Origin: CAWDCV01 sp963728125
Lineage (GTDB): Bacteria > Actinomycetota > Actinomycetes > CAWDCV01
NCBI GenBank assembly: GCA_963728125.1
Contig: CAVSIZ010000009.1
Span: 210,440 to 274,439, forward strand
Direction: 5' to 3'
DNA: 64,000 nt
Shown here: one piece after another, positions 25,024-32,708 of the stretch
How positions within the stretch are numbered: position 1 is the first letter of the stretch
How the letters are laid out: each line of letters starts with the position of its first letter
Program-made: the position numbers and the translations under genes
The notes under the pieces: generated by a model
The model's input: the letters and a program-made list of their open reading frames with translations, nothing else
What the model was told of the DNA's origin: nothing
The model's database searches: none

Positions 25024-25182
25024 TCAGGCCTTGCCGAGGATGCGGTTCAGCTTGGTGCCGCAGACGGGGCACGTGCCCTTGGCCATGCGCCGGCCGGACT
25101 CGCTGACCACGACCTCTCCTTCGAAGTCGCGCTTCTGCTTGCACTTCACGCAGTACGCGTCACCCGTGTAGGTCTCGGCCAT
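25024..25182 (-). CDS. DUF5679 small zinc-ribbon protein
   Basis: A 52-residue protein. ATG at 25182 has an AGGAGG site. Two Cys pairs form a zinc ribbon: AYCVKCKQKRDF and GTCPVCGTKLNRIL. Actinobacteria carry this small protein widely, often annotated DUF5679. Its role is unknown; the fold suggests nucleic-acid or ribosome binding. It ends with a Lys-Ala tail typical of the family. Confidence 0.88.
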   Translation of the reverse strand: MAETYTGDAYCVKCKQKRDFEGEVVVSESGRRMAKGTCPVCGTKLNRILGKA

Positions 25183-25352
25183 GGTGGCCTCCTCATGGTC
25201 ATCTCTCGGTTCACTGAACAGGTGGTGCTCGAACGGGTCGTGCACCCCGCCTACGACGCCGGTGCGCCGCGTGCGGACCGACACCATACGGCAGAAAGCA
25301 AGCAACTCCAGCAGCGCGGCCCTCATAGGGCGGGACGCGCTAGCCTCCGCCG

Positions 25353-26141
25353 GTGCCTCAGGATCTGCTCGTCGAGCGTCGTGACGGCGGCGTCGTCCTC
25401 GTCACGCTCGATCTTCCGGACCGCCGCAACGCCATGTCGGAGCCCATGACGGCCTCCTGGGCGACGCTCATGTCCGACCTTCGCGCCGACCCCCAGGTGC
25501 GCTGCGTCGTGGTCACCGGAGCGGGCAGTGCGTTCTGCTCCGGCGGTGACGTGTCCTGGATCGGCTCCGAGCCGGACGCGACGGTCGATGCGCTACGCAG
25601 CCGGATGCTGCCCTTCTATCGCAGCTGGCTGACCGTACGCGACCTCGAGGTGCCGACCATTGCCGCGATCAACGGCGCTGCGATCGGAGCCGGGCTCGTC
25701 CTCGCCCTTGCGTGCGACCTGCGGTACGCCGCGGCTGACGCGAGGCTCGCCGTCCCGTTCACATCGCTCGGCATGCATCCCGGCATGGCGACGACCTGGC
25801 TGCTGCCCGAGGTCGTCGGTCTGCCGGTAGCCCGCGATCTCCTGCTCACGGGTCGCAGCGTGACGGGAGAGGAAGCGGCAACTCTCCGCCTGGTCAACGC
25901 GTCGGTGCCCCGCGAGGAGCTGCTCGACAAGGCACTCGAGGTCGCCGATGGCATCGCCCGAAACGCGCCGATCGCCACCCGGCTCACCAAGATCGCGCTC
26001 GCCGGCGGCGGTCACGCGACCTACGACGCCGCCCTGCAGTGGGAGGCGCTTGCCCAGCCGCTGACATTGGCGACCCGCGACCTGCACGAGGGGCTCACCG
26101 CGCTCCGGGAGCGCCGACCGCCGAGCTTCGAGGGTCGCTAA
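25353..26141 (+). CDS. enoyl-CoA hydratase/isomerase family protein
   Basis: A 262-residue crotonase. The oxyanion hole is built by GAGSAFCSGGDVSW and AAINGAAIGAGLVLALACDLRYAA. The second catalytic Glu of classical hydratases (in the MPEV-type segment) appears shifted here (LGMHPGMATTWLLPEVVGL), so an isomerase or hydrolase reaction is possible. GTG at 25353 is the only start near the family N-terminus. It stands alone, closed by a strong bidirectional hairpin. It may serve fatty-acid or amino-acid degradation; no partner gene is nearby. Confidence 0.86.
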   Translation: MPQDLLVERRDGGVVLVTLDLPDRRNAMSEPMTASWATLMSDLRADPQVRCVVVTGAGSAFCSGGDVSWIGSEPDATVDALRSRMLPFYRSWLTVRDLEVPTIAAINGAAIGAGLVLALACDLRYAAADARLAVPFTSLGMHPGMATTWLLPEVVGLPVARDLLLTGRSVTGEEAATLRLVNASVPREELLDKALEVADGIARNAPIATRLTKIALAGGGHATYDAALQWEALAQPLTLATRDLHEGLTALRERRPPSFEGR

Positions 26142-26151
26142 CACGCCGAAA

Positions 26152-26213
26152 CCCCCGAGGGCCGTGCCGGTCGCTCGCCTTCCCCTTGCGAGCGGCCGAT
26201 CGGACCTCGGGGG
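26152..26213. terminator. hairpin after the enoyl-CoA hydratase gene
   Basis: CCCCCGAGG (26152-26160) pairs with CCTCGGGGG (26205-26213). An inner stem GGTCGCTCGC/GCGAGCGGCC (26169/26188) stacks on it. The structure begins 10 bases after the stop. No T-tract. Confidence 0.6.
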
Positions 26214-26454
26214 CTCCGTTGCGTAGGGAACGTACGGAGCGTGACCAGAGCAGTCAATGACCCCCTGTGGACAGTGGTGGGGAGGAGATGGGGACGGTAC
26301 GGCGCGTCCCTGTGGACGACACGTTCATAGACGTGTGGATCCTTCCGCTTCACCGAACGCTCACCCTCCGTGACCTGGTAACTCTTCGTCCCCGGCTGTG
26401 GACGACAAGAAAGTTCGCCCGGAATTGTCGGGATCGCGGGGTACGGTTCGCCGG

Positions 26455-27006
26455 GTGGCCTCCGAGCACACCCACGGCCGGCCGGATGGCGTCGAGGTAC
26501 GCCGCAGCGCGCGCCGCAAGCGCACCGTCAGCGCCTACCGCGACGGCGATCGGACTGTGGTCCTGTTGCCCGCGCGGATGAGCGCCAGCGACGAACGGCG
26601 TTGGGTCGCGCTGATGCTGGAGCGTCTCGACGCCAAGGAGCGGCGCGGACGGCGCGATACATCCCTGCTCGAACGCGCCACCGCGTTGTCCCGCCGCTTC
26701 CTCGAAGGGAACGCCCGTCCCGCCAGCGTGAACTGGGTCGACAACCAAGCCAGCCGCTGGGGGTCGTGCACGCCTGCCGACGGCTCGATCCGGCTGTCGT
26801 CACGGCTGCAGGGCATGCCGTCCTGGGTGATCGACTACGTCATCGTGCACGAGCTGGCCCACCTGCTGGTGCCGCGGCACGGCCCCGATTTCTGGGCGCT
26901 GGTCGAGCGCTACCCGCGTACGGAGCGTGCCCGCGGCTACCTCCTCGGCGTCGCCGCAGCGGCCGGGCTGAAGATCACCGATGATGACGGCGACGTCGAG
27001 CCGTGA
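26455..27006 (+). CDS. YgjP-like (M48/DUF45) metal-dependent hydrolase
   Basis: About 183 residues from GTG at 26455. The C-terminal domain has the zinc motif VHELAHLLVPRHGPDFWALVERYP, with two His and a Glu, and the preceding NQASRWGSCTPADGSIRLSSRL block. These define the YgjP/DUF45 group of gluzincin-like proteases. Substrate unknown. It overlaps the next gene by four bases (GTGA). The frame is open upstream to 26398, but that part lacks conserved sequence. Confidence 0.85.
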   Translation: MASEHTHGRPDGVEVRRSARRKRTVSAYRDGDRTVVLLPARMSASDERRWVALMLERLDAKERRGRRDTSLLERATALSRRFLEGNARPASVNWVDNQASRWGSCTPADGSIRLSSRLQGMPSWVIDYVIVHELAHLLVPRHGPDFWALVERYPRTERARGYLLGVAAAAGLKITDDDGDVEP

Positions 27007-27619
27007 CCGTCCGCCGCGTCGCCGTGCTGGCGTCCGTCGATGCTCAGCCACCCGCCGGGATCGAGGCGCAGGCGTACCGACTGGCCCTGCTCGAGGACAC
27101 CTACGAGGTGATCGCCGGTCTGGAGCTGGTCGAGGCCGCGCTCGCCGTCGATCCGGCACAGCAGGAGATCGCCCGCTCGCTGGTCTGGCCGGGCACCCAC
27201 GTCCTGGCGCTGCCTGACGAAGCCGACCACACCCGCACCGCGAGCGCACTCGACGCGGCAGCGCAGCTGGGCGCCGACTCGGTGGCCGTGGTCGCGGGCG
27301 ACGCGCCCGACTTACCGGGACTGCTCATCGGCAAGCTGTTCCGTGCCCTCAGCCCCGCCGATGCGGCGGTGTGTCCGGCCGCCGGTGGTGGCCTGGTCGC
27401 CTTGGCGATCAAGCTCCCGCGCCCGGCGTGGATGCCCGACGTCGATCTCGACGAGGCTGACGCCCTCGAACGGCTGCGCGCAGCGGCCCCGCGCCGGCAC
27501 GCCGTCGGACTCGCCCCGGGCTGGCACCGATTGCGCGCGCGGTGGACGTGCATCGGCTCGATCCCGGTTTGGAGGGATGGGAGGCGACCCGAAGGCTGCT
27601 CTCCGGCGCAGCCCGATAG
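27003..27619 (+). CDS. DUF2064-like transferase, frameshifted
   Basis: The frame from GTG 27003 reads a nucleotide-sugar-transferase-like protein (TVRRVAVLASVDAQPPAG, AVVAGDAPDLPGLLIGKLF, GGGLVALAIKLP). It resembles DUF2064/CofC-like proteins. At about 27535-27545 the coding sense moves to another frame, which reads VDVHRLDPGLEGWEATRRLL and stops at 27619; this restores the normal family ending. One base lost or gained in the GC run 'gcgcgcgcgg' explains it and suggests a sequencing error. The unshifted frame would run on meaninglessly to 27836. It is co-translated with the YgjP-like gene. The family call is tentative. Confidence 0.55.
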
Positions 27620-27680
27620 GAAACGCGAACTCCCTGCGGTAAGGCGAACTCCACGCGGCAACGCGAACTTTGAGCGTTCC
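27619..27680. repeat. three degenerate tandem repeats of about 20 bases
   Basis: AAACGCGAACTCCCTGCGGT, AAGGCGAACTCCACGCGGC and AACGCGAACTTTGAGCG follow one another directly after the stop of the transferase gene. The rest of the gap to 27872 shows no gene. The repeats have no clear dyad; their role is unknown. Confidence 0.45.
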
Positions 27681-27872
27681 GCGAGCGGGCTCGAAGTTCG
27701 CCGAAGCGCTCGAAGTACCTGGAAGGCTGAGAAGCCGAAGGCTGCGCTCAATCGCAGCCCGCTAGGCGCACGTCGTGCCTTGACCGCGCGAGCAATGAAC
27801 CGCGTCCGCTCTCGGCGAGCATGGCGAGATGCGTGAGGCTCACGAGTTCGGGCAGTTGAGCAGGCGCAATAG

Positions 27873-28418
27873 TTAGACGGGGAGCAGCGCTCGCGCCCTT
27901 TCGACCAGCCGGCGTACGGCGTCGTCCGTGGGCTCGGGAGTGGCCCCGTCGAGGGAGAACCACTGCAGGTCGAGCGATTCGTCGCTGCGGCTCTCGACGG
28001 CTCCGGGCGATGCGACCGCGATATACGCGACGTCGAGGTGGACGCTGTTCCCCGTCGGCCGGCACGGCACCGGGTGCCGATCCAGCGCCACCGGACCGGG
28101 GAGCAGCGACAGCGACGCGATCCCGCTCTCCTCGGTCGCCTCGCGTAACGCAACATCGGCCAGCGTTCGATCGGACGGTTCGCAGTGGCCACCCATCGGC
28201 AGCCAGAGCCCCACGAGGCGATGCAGCAGCAGGAGCATCCGACGCTGGTACGGATCCACGACGAGTGCGCTTGCGGTGAGATGTCCAGCCGCCCGGGTCC
28301 GGGAGGCCGCCGAGACGTCGCGCAGCGCACCCAAGTACTCCTCACGAAGGGCCGACTCGTGCGAGGTGGGCGCGATCCAGTCCGACAGGGTCCGAACAGC
28401 GTCAGCGTGCAGCGTCAC
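27873..28418 (-). CDS. Nudix hydrolase
   Basis: A 181-residue protein with a Nudix box GGHCEPSDRTLADVALREATEESGI; REATEESG is intact. The first Glu of the classical box is replaced by Asp with one extra residue before the REx2EE core, a variant common in actinobacterial Nudix proteins. An N-terminal 45-residue extension (ALREEYLGALRD) precedes the fold. The substrate (a nucleoside diphosphate derivative) cannot be predicted. GTG at 28418 overlaps the DUF2342 stop by four bases, so it is the second gene of that operon. Confidence 0.87.
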   Translation of the reverse strand: MTLHADAVRTLSDWIAPTSHESALREEYLGALRDVSAASRTRAAGHLTASALVVDPYQRRMLLLLHRLVGLWLPMGGHCEPSDRTLADVALREATEESGIASLSLLPGPVALDRHPVPCRPTGNSVHLDVAYIAVASPGAVESRSDESLDLQWFSLDGATPEPTDDAVRRLVERARALLPV

Positions 28419-29716
28419 GGCTGCGGGTCGTCGGGCCGATCCTGTTCCGGCGTGGGCGGTAGCTCGTCCAGACCAGACAGGTCGAGCTCGCCGCTACGCG
28501 ACACGTATGACGACGGATCGTCGAGGTCCTCACTCGTCGGCAGCAGGTCGGGATGCGCCCACACGGCGTCGCGCCCGTCGACGCCGCGATCGGCAAGTAG
28601 CGCAGCCCACAGCGCCGCCCCCTCGCGCATCCTGCGCGGCCGCAGCTCGAGGCCGACGAGCGTGGCGAACGTCTGCTCCGCCGGTCCGCCCGTCGCACGC
28701 CGGCGGCGTACCGACTCGCGCAGCGCGGATGCCGACGGCAGGTGCCCGGTCGCGGCCTGGTCCACTACCTCGTCGACCCAGCCCTCCACCAACGCCAGCG
28801 CGGTCTCCAGCCGAGCCAGCGCGACCTGCTGCTCGGGCGTCGTCTCCGGCTCGAACATGCCGGCGGTCAGCGCCTCCTGCAGCACCTGCGGATTCGAGGG
28901 ATCGAGGTCGCGCATCGCCTCCTCGATCCGGCTGTTGTCGACGCGGATCCCGCGCGCGTACGCCTCCACGGTTCCGAGCAGGTGCGAGCGCAGCCACGGC
29001 ACGTGGGTGAACAGTCGCTGGTGCGCCGCCTCGCGCAGCGCCAGATAGAGCCGCACCTCGTCGGCTGGAATGCCCAGCCCCTCGCCGAACGACGCCACCG
29101 CCGCCGGCATCAACGCCGGTCGCCCGGTCGCGGTCAGCGGTACGCCGACATCCGCGGAGCCGACGACCTCGCCGGAGAGCTCGCCGATCGCCTGCCCGAC
29201 CTGAGCGCCGAACATGGCGCCGCCCACTTGCTGCATGACGCCGAGCAGCGGCCCGAGCTGACGCATCTCGGCCGGCACCGCCTCGCCCATCGCCGACACG
29301 ACGCGCGACGCCACCGGGTCACACAGCTGCCGCCAGACCGGCAGCGTGGCCTCGACCCACTCGGCGCGGCTCCACGCCTCGGCCTCCGCGCTCGTCGAGG
29401 GGAGCGTCGTCGCGTCATCCAGCCAGAGCTCGGCGAGTCGCACCGCGTCACGTACCGCCGCGCGCTCCCCGTCGGTTATCGAGCGGTCCTTCTGAGCAAC
29501 AACGGTCTGCCGCGCCATATCTCTGGCGAGGTCCCAGTTGACCGGGCCGCCTTCGTACGACAGGAACCGGCCGAGCTGCTGAAACAGTCCGCCGAGGTCC
29601 TGGGTCCCCATCGAGGAGAACATGGCGCTGAAGGGGTCGTCGTCGGGACGACGCGCGGGATCGCGGCCCGGATCGTCGTCGTCGTCCGATCCTGGGCCAC
29701 CGGGAACATCGCTCAC
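28415..29716 (-). CDS. DUF2342 zinc-dependent metalloprotease-like protein
   Basis: A 433-residue protein (Rv3195 homologue). An acidic, low-complexity N-terminus (SDDDDDPGRD) precedes an all-helical DUF2342 domain. The active-site-like motif is LREAAHQRLFTHVPWL and the downstream partner is ALVEGWVDEVVDQA. The family is annotated as zinc-dependent metalloprotease or F420-associated hydrolase, but the first motif is REAAH, not HExxH. A metal site using the later E-x3-D region is assumed in the family. No signal peptide. GTG at 29716. It is divergent from the epimerase gene. Confidence 0.85.
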   Translation of the reverse strand: MSDVPGGPGSDDDDDPGRDPARRPDDDPFSAMFSSMGTQDLGGLFQQLGRFLSYEGGPVNWDLARDMARQTVVAQKDRSITDGERAAVRDAVRLAELWLDDATTLPSTSAEAEAWSRAEWVEATLPVWRQLCDPVASRVVSAMGEAVPAEMRQLGPLLGVMQQVGGAMFGAQVGQAIGELSGEVVGSADVGVPLTATGRPALMPAAVASFGEGLGIPADEVRLYLALREAAHQRLFTHVPWLRSHLLGTVEAYARGIRVDNSRIEEAMRDLDPSNPQVLQEALTAGMFEPETTPEQQVALARLETALALVEGWVDEVVDQAATGHLPSASALRESVRRRRATGGPAEQTFATLVGLELRPRRMREGAALWAALLADRGVDGRDAVWAHPDLLPTSEDLDDPSSYVSRSGELDLSGLDELPPTPEQDRPDDPQP

Positions 29717-29796
29717 GACTGCTCCTCAGGCAGGATGTGCACCATGCGGACCACCGTAGTTCCTCGCGTGAGAGGAACGCGGAAGGGAAGAGTGCT

Positions 29797-30894
29797 GTGA
29801 GCCCTGCGCGAGGTGGAGTTCGCTCACGGCGCACCGCGCTGCCCGTGGTCGCGGTCACTGGTGCTGCCGGCAGCATCGGCGGTCCGCTCGTGCAGCTCCT
29901 CAGCACCCACGACGGGGTACGGCGCGTGGTGGCCCTCGACGACCATCGCGGTGACGCCGACGGCGTGACCTGGCGCGTTCTTGACGTCCGCAACCCGATC
30001 CTCGCGGAGCGGCTCGCAGGGGTCGACGTCGTGGTCCACGTCGACATCGATCTGTCCGTCGAGAGCGAGCCCGACGCGCGCACGTCGCGCAACGTCCGCG
30101 GCACCCAGACTGTGCTGACCGCGGCGGCCGCCGCGGGCGTGCGGCGGGTCGTGCTGCTGTCCAGCGCGATGGTCTACGGCGCCCACGCTGACAACCTCGT
30201 GCCGCTGCCCGAGGATTCGCAGCTCCGTGCATCGTCGGAGATCGGCTTGCTCGCCGACCTCCTCGAGATCGAGCGGCTCGGCGCAGTGGCGCCCCTCAGC
30301 CACCCCGGGCTGGACGTGACGATGGTCCGCCCGGCGATCGTCGTCGGCGCGAATGCCGATACGTCGCTGACGCGACACTTCGAGGCGCCACGGCTGCTCG
30401 TGCTTCGTGGCTCGCGACCGCGGTGGCAGTTCTGCCACGTCGACGACCTCGCGACTGCGCTGGCCTGTGCCGCCGTTGGTCAGGTGACCGGCGTCATCAC
30501 CGTGGGCAGCGATGGGTGGCTGGAGCAGGACGACCTCGAGCGGATCAGCGGCCTGCACCGCATCGAGCTGCCCGCCTCGGTGGCCTTCGGCGCGGCCGAG
30601 CGGCTGCACCGGCTCGGCATCCTGCCGGCGCCGGCCGCCGAGATGTCGTACGTCGTCCATCCCTGGGTCGTCTCGACTCGGCAGCTGCGGGAGTCCGGCT
30701 GGCGAGCTACCCACAACAACGAGGAATGTCTCAAGACACTTCTCGCCGAGGTCGAGGGCCGGCACGCCGTCGCTTCGCGGCGCGTGGGTCGGCGAGACGC
30801 GACCCTGGGCGCTGCCGGTGCCGCTGGCGCGGCGGTCGCCTTTGCGGGCACGGCCGCCCTGGTACGCCGCGCGCGCCGACGCAGGCGGGGTTGA
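29797..30894 (+). CDS. NAD-dependent epimerase/dehydratase family protein
   Basis: About 365 residues from GTG 29797, preceded by GGAAGGGAAG. Extended SDR: VVAVTGAAGSIGGPLVQLL (nucleotide loop), DVRNP, VVLLSSAMVYGA with Tyr. The catalytic YxxxK Lys is not evident after the Tyr; the segment where it should lie reads LLADLLEIERLGA. A C-terminal hydrophobic stretch (GAAGAAGAAVAFAGTAALVRR) and Arg-rich tail suggest membrane anchoring, unusual for the family. Loss of the Lys may mean a binding rather than catalytic role. Confidence 0.75.
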   Translation: MSPARGGVRSRRTALPVVAVTGAAGSIGGPLVQLLSTHDGVRRVVALDDHRGDADGVTWRVLDVRNPILAERLAGVDVVVHVDIDLSVESEPDARTSRNVRGTQTVLTAAAAAGVRRVVLLSSAMVYGAHADNLVPLPEDSQLRASSEIGLLADLLEIERLGAVAPLSHPGLDVTMVRPAIVVGANADTSLTRHFEAPRLLVLRGSRPRWQFCHVDDLATALACAAVGQVTGVITVGSDGWLEQDDLERISGLHRIELPASVAFGAAERLHRLGILPAPAAEMSYVVHPWVVSTRQLRESGWRATHNNEECLKTLLAEVEGRHAVASRRVGRRDATLGAAGAAGAAVAFAGTAALVRRARRRRRG

Positions 30895-30896
30895 GC

Positions 30897-31322
30897 ATGG
30901 CCGACGTCATCCGCTTGCTTGCGGTGCGCGACGCGCCGTTGTCCGTCGACGAGGTGCTGTCCGCGGTCGCCGACGACGCGGCCGGCGGCACCGTGCTCTT
31001 CGTCGGCACCGTCCGCGACCAGGACGGTGGCCGCTCTGTCAGCGATCTCGGTTATGAGGCGCACGACAGCGTCGAGGCGGTCCTGCGGACCGTGGCCGAA
31101 AAGGTCGTCGCCGACTTCCCGGTGCGCGGCCTCGCCGCCGTCCACCGCGTCGGCGACCTCGCCATCGGCGACGTTGCCGTCATCGTCGCGGTGTCGTGTC
31201 CTCATCGCGGGGAGGCCTTCGACGCCTGCCGCCGCCTCATCGACGACCTCAAGGCCACGGTGCCCATCTGGAAGCACCAGCGGTTCACCGACGGCTCGGA
31301 CGAGTGGGTCGGATCCCCCTGA
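30897..31322 (+). CDS. moaE: molybdopterin synthase catalytic subunit MoaE
   Basis: A 141-residue protein: GGTVLFVGTVRDQDGG at the start, LGYEAHDSVEAVLR, AAVHRVGDLAIGDVAVIVAVSCPHRGEAFDACRRLIDDLKATVPIWKHQRF. The Lys of PIWKHQ is the conserved active-site Lys that contacts the MoaD C-terminus. MoaE transfers sulfur from MoaD thiocarboxylate to precursor Z to make molybdopterin. ATG begins two bases after the epimerase stop. No moaD is beside it; MoeZ at 1.3 kb would recharge MoaD. Confidence 0.93.
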   Translation: MADVIRLLAVRDAPLSVDEVLSAVADDAAGGTVLFVGTVRDQDGGRSVSDLGYEAHDSVEAVLRTVAEKVVADFPVRGLAAVHRVGDLAIGDVAVIVAVSCPHRGEAFDACRRLIDDLKATVPIWKHQRFTDGSDEWVGSP

Positions 31323-31388
31323 TCGTGGGCATGGCGCTTTACGCTGAACACGAGGGAACTCCGCGAAGCGCAAGCGCGTAGGGAAGGC

Positions 31389-31574
31389 GTGGGCATGTCG
31401 GCGATCGCGTGGTGGGGGATCCCTATCGGCGCGACGCTGCTGGCCATGCTGTGGGTCACCTGGCGCAGCCGTCCGCGTCATCGCGTGGCCGCACGAGAGA
31501 CGGTGGCGGAGTACGCCAGGTTCCGGGCCGCGCTGACATCGGCGTCGCGGCGAGAGGAACGGCGGGCACCCTGA
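31389..31574 (+). CDS. small single-span membrane protein
   Basis: About 61 residues. GTG 31389 or ATG 31395; AGGGAAGG precedes both. One transmembrane helix (AIAWWGIPIGATLLAMLWVTW) is followed by a basic cytoplasmic tail (RSRPRHRVAARE) and a short helix (EYARFRAALTSA). Similar small proteins precede the PDZ-Lon gene in Actinobacteria. It may assist that protease or be a membrane adaptor; no function is known. It overlaps the putative start of the protease gene. Confidence 0.65.
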   Translation: MGMSAIAWWGIPIGATLLAMLWVTWRSRPRHRVAARETVAEYARFRAALTSASRREERRAP

Positions 31575-32677
31575 GCACCCTCCTGCCAGAGGCGACGCAG
31601 ACCCCTGACGATCGCCCGACCTCGCTGTCGCGCCGGTCGACGACCCTGATCGTCACGTTCGGGCTCGCCATCCTGCTCGTGTCGCTGGCGGCGCTGCTGC
31701 CGGTGCCGTACGTCGCGCTGAGTCCCGGCCCGACTGCCGACACGCTCGGATCGGAGGACGGCAGGCAGCTCATCGTCATCGAGGGTCGGGAGACCTACCC
31801 GACGTCCGGCCAGCTGCTTCTCACCACCGTGCGTGTGAGCGGCGGCCCGGAGAGCCGGGGGATGAGCCTGCTGAACGCCATTCGCGGGTTCGTCGATCCC
31901 GAGGTCGCGGTGGTGCCGATCGACCGGGTCTACCCGCCGGGCGAGACCGTGGAGCAGGTCGAGCAGCGCACCGCGGAGGAGATGGAGCTCTCGCAGCAGG
32001 ACGCCACAGCGGCGGCGCTGCGCGAGCTGGACGTCCCTGTCGCGACGGAGGTCGCCGTGGGCTCGATCGTCGAGGACGCGCCGGCGCAGGGCAAGCTCGA
32101 AGCCGGCGACGTGATCGTCAGCGTCGACGGCATGCCGGCCGTCTCACCCGACGCGGTGCGCGACGCCGTTCGCAGCAAGCAGCCCGGGGACACGGTCACC
32201 TTCGTCGTCACGCGTGATGGCACCGAGCTCGAGGTGCCGGTGGTCACCGGTACCTCCCCGGACGAGGAGGGCGTGGCCGCAGTCGGCATCGCCCCGGTGG
32301 TCGCGTACTCGTTTCCGTTCACCGTCGAGATCCAGATCGAGGACGTCGGCGGGCCGAGCGCCGGGCTCATGTTCGCACTCGGCATCTACGACAAGCTGAC
32401 GCCCGACGAGCTGACCGGCGGCGAGCTCATCGCCGGAACCGGGGAGATCAACGCCGATGGCGAGGTCGGCCCGATCGGCGGCATCCAGCAGAAGCTGGTC
32501 GCTGCGCGAGACGAGGGCGCGACCGTCTTCCTCACGCCGGCAGACAACTGCGCCGAAGCGGTCGGCGCAGTCCCCGACGGCCTGCGCCTCGTGCGCGTCG
32601 AGACGCTGGACGACGCCGTCCAGGCGCTCGAGGGCATCCGCTTCGACGAGGCCGACGTTCCCACCTGCTCGCGCTGA
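31571..32677 (+). CDS. membrane-anchored PDZ-Lon serine protease (Rv3194c-like)
   Basis: About 368 residues if started at CTG 31571; no ATG or GTG fits, and the start is uncertain. GAGAGGAA lies 11 bases upstream. One transmembrane anchor (residues 25-47, LIVTFGLAILLVSLAALLPV) is followed by a PDZ domain (GSIVEDAPAQGKLEAGDVIVSVDG) and a Lon-type catalytic domain. The Ser-Lys dyad is Ser263 in DVGGPSAGLM and Lys308 in GGIQQKLVAA. The domain is expected outside the membrane. No ATPase domain is present, unlike true Lon. Substrates are unknown. Confidence 0.87.
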   Translation: MSTLLPEATQTPDDRPTSLSRRSTTLIVTFGLAILLVSLAALLPVPYVALSPGPTADTLGSEDGRQLIVIEGRETYPTSGQLLLTTVRVSGGPESRGMSLLNAIRGFVDPEVAVVPIDRVYPPGETVEQVEQRTAEEMELSQQDATAAALRELDVPVATEVAVGSIVEDAPAQGKLEAGDVIVSVDGMPAVSPDAVRDAVRSKQPGDTVTFVVTRDGTELEVPVVTGTSPDEEGVAAVGIAPVVAYSFPFTVEIQIEDVGGPSAGLMFALGIYDKLTPDELTGGELIAGTGEINADGEVGPIGGIQQKLVAARDEGATVFLTPADNCAEAVGAVPDGLRLVRVETLDDAVQALEGIRFDEADVPTCSR

Positions 32678-32708
32678 CACCTGCCCGAGATCCGCGCATG
32701 ATGGCCGA

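Noticed and set aside
25593..26144. minus-strand ORF opposite the enoyl-CoA hydratase gene
   Set aside because: It is antisense to a complete crotonase with both oxyanion-hole segments.
27619..27680. CRISPR array
   Set aside because: The units are tandem with no spacers, and no cas gene is in the window.
27620..27836. C-terminal extension of the DUF2064-like protein
   Set aside because: The neighbouring frame supplies the natural family ending and stop, so the extension is an artefact of the frameshift.
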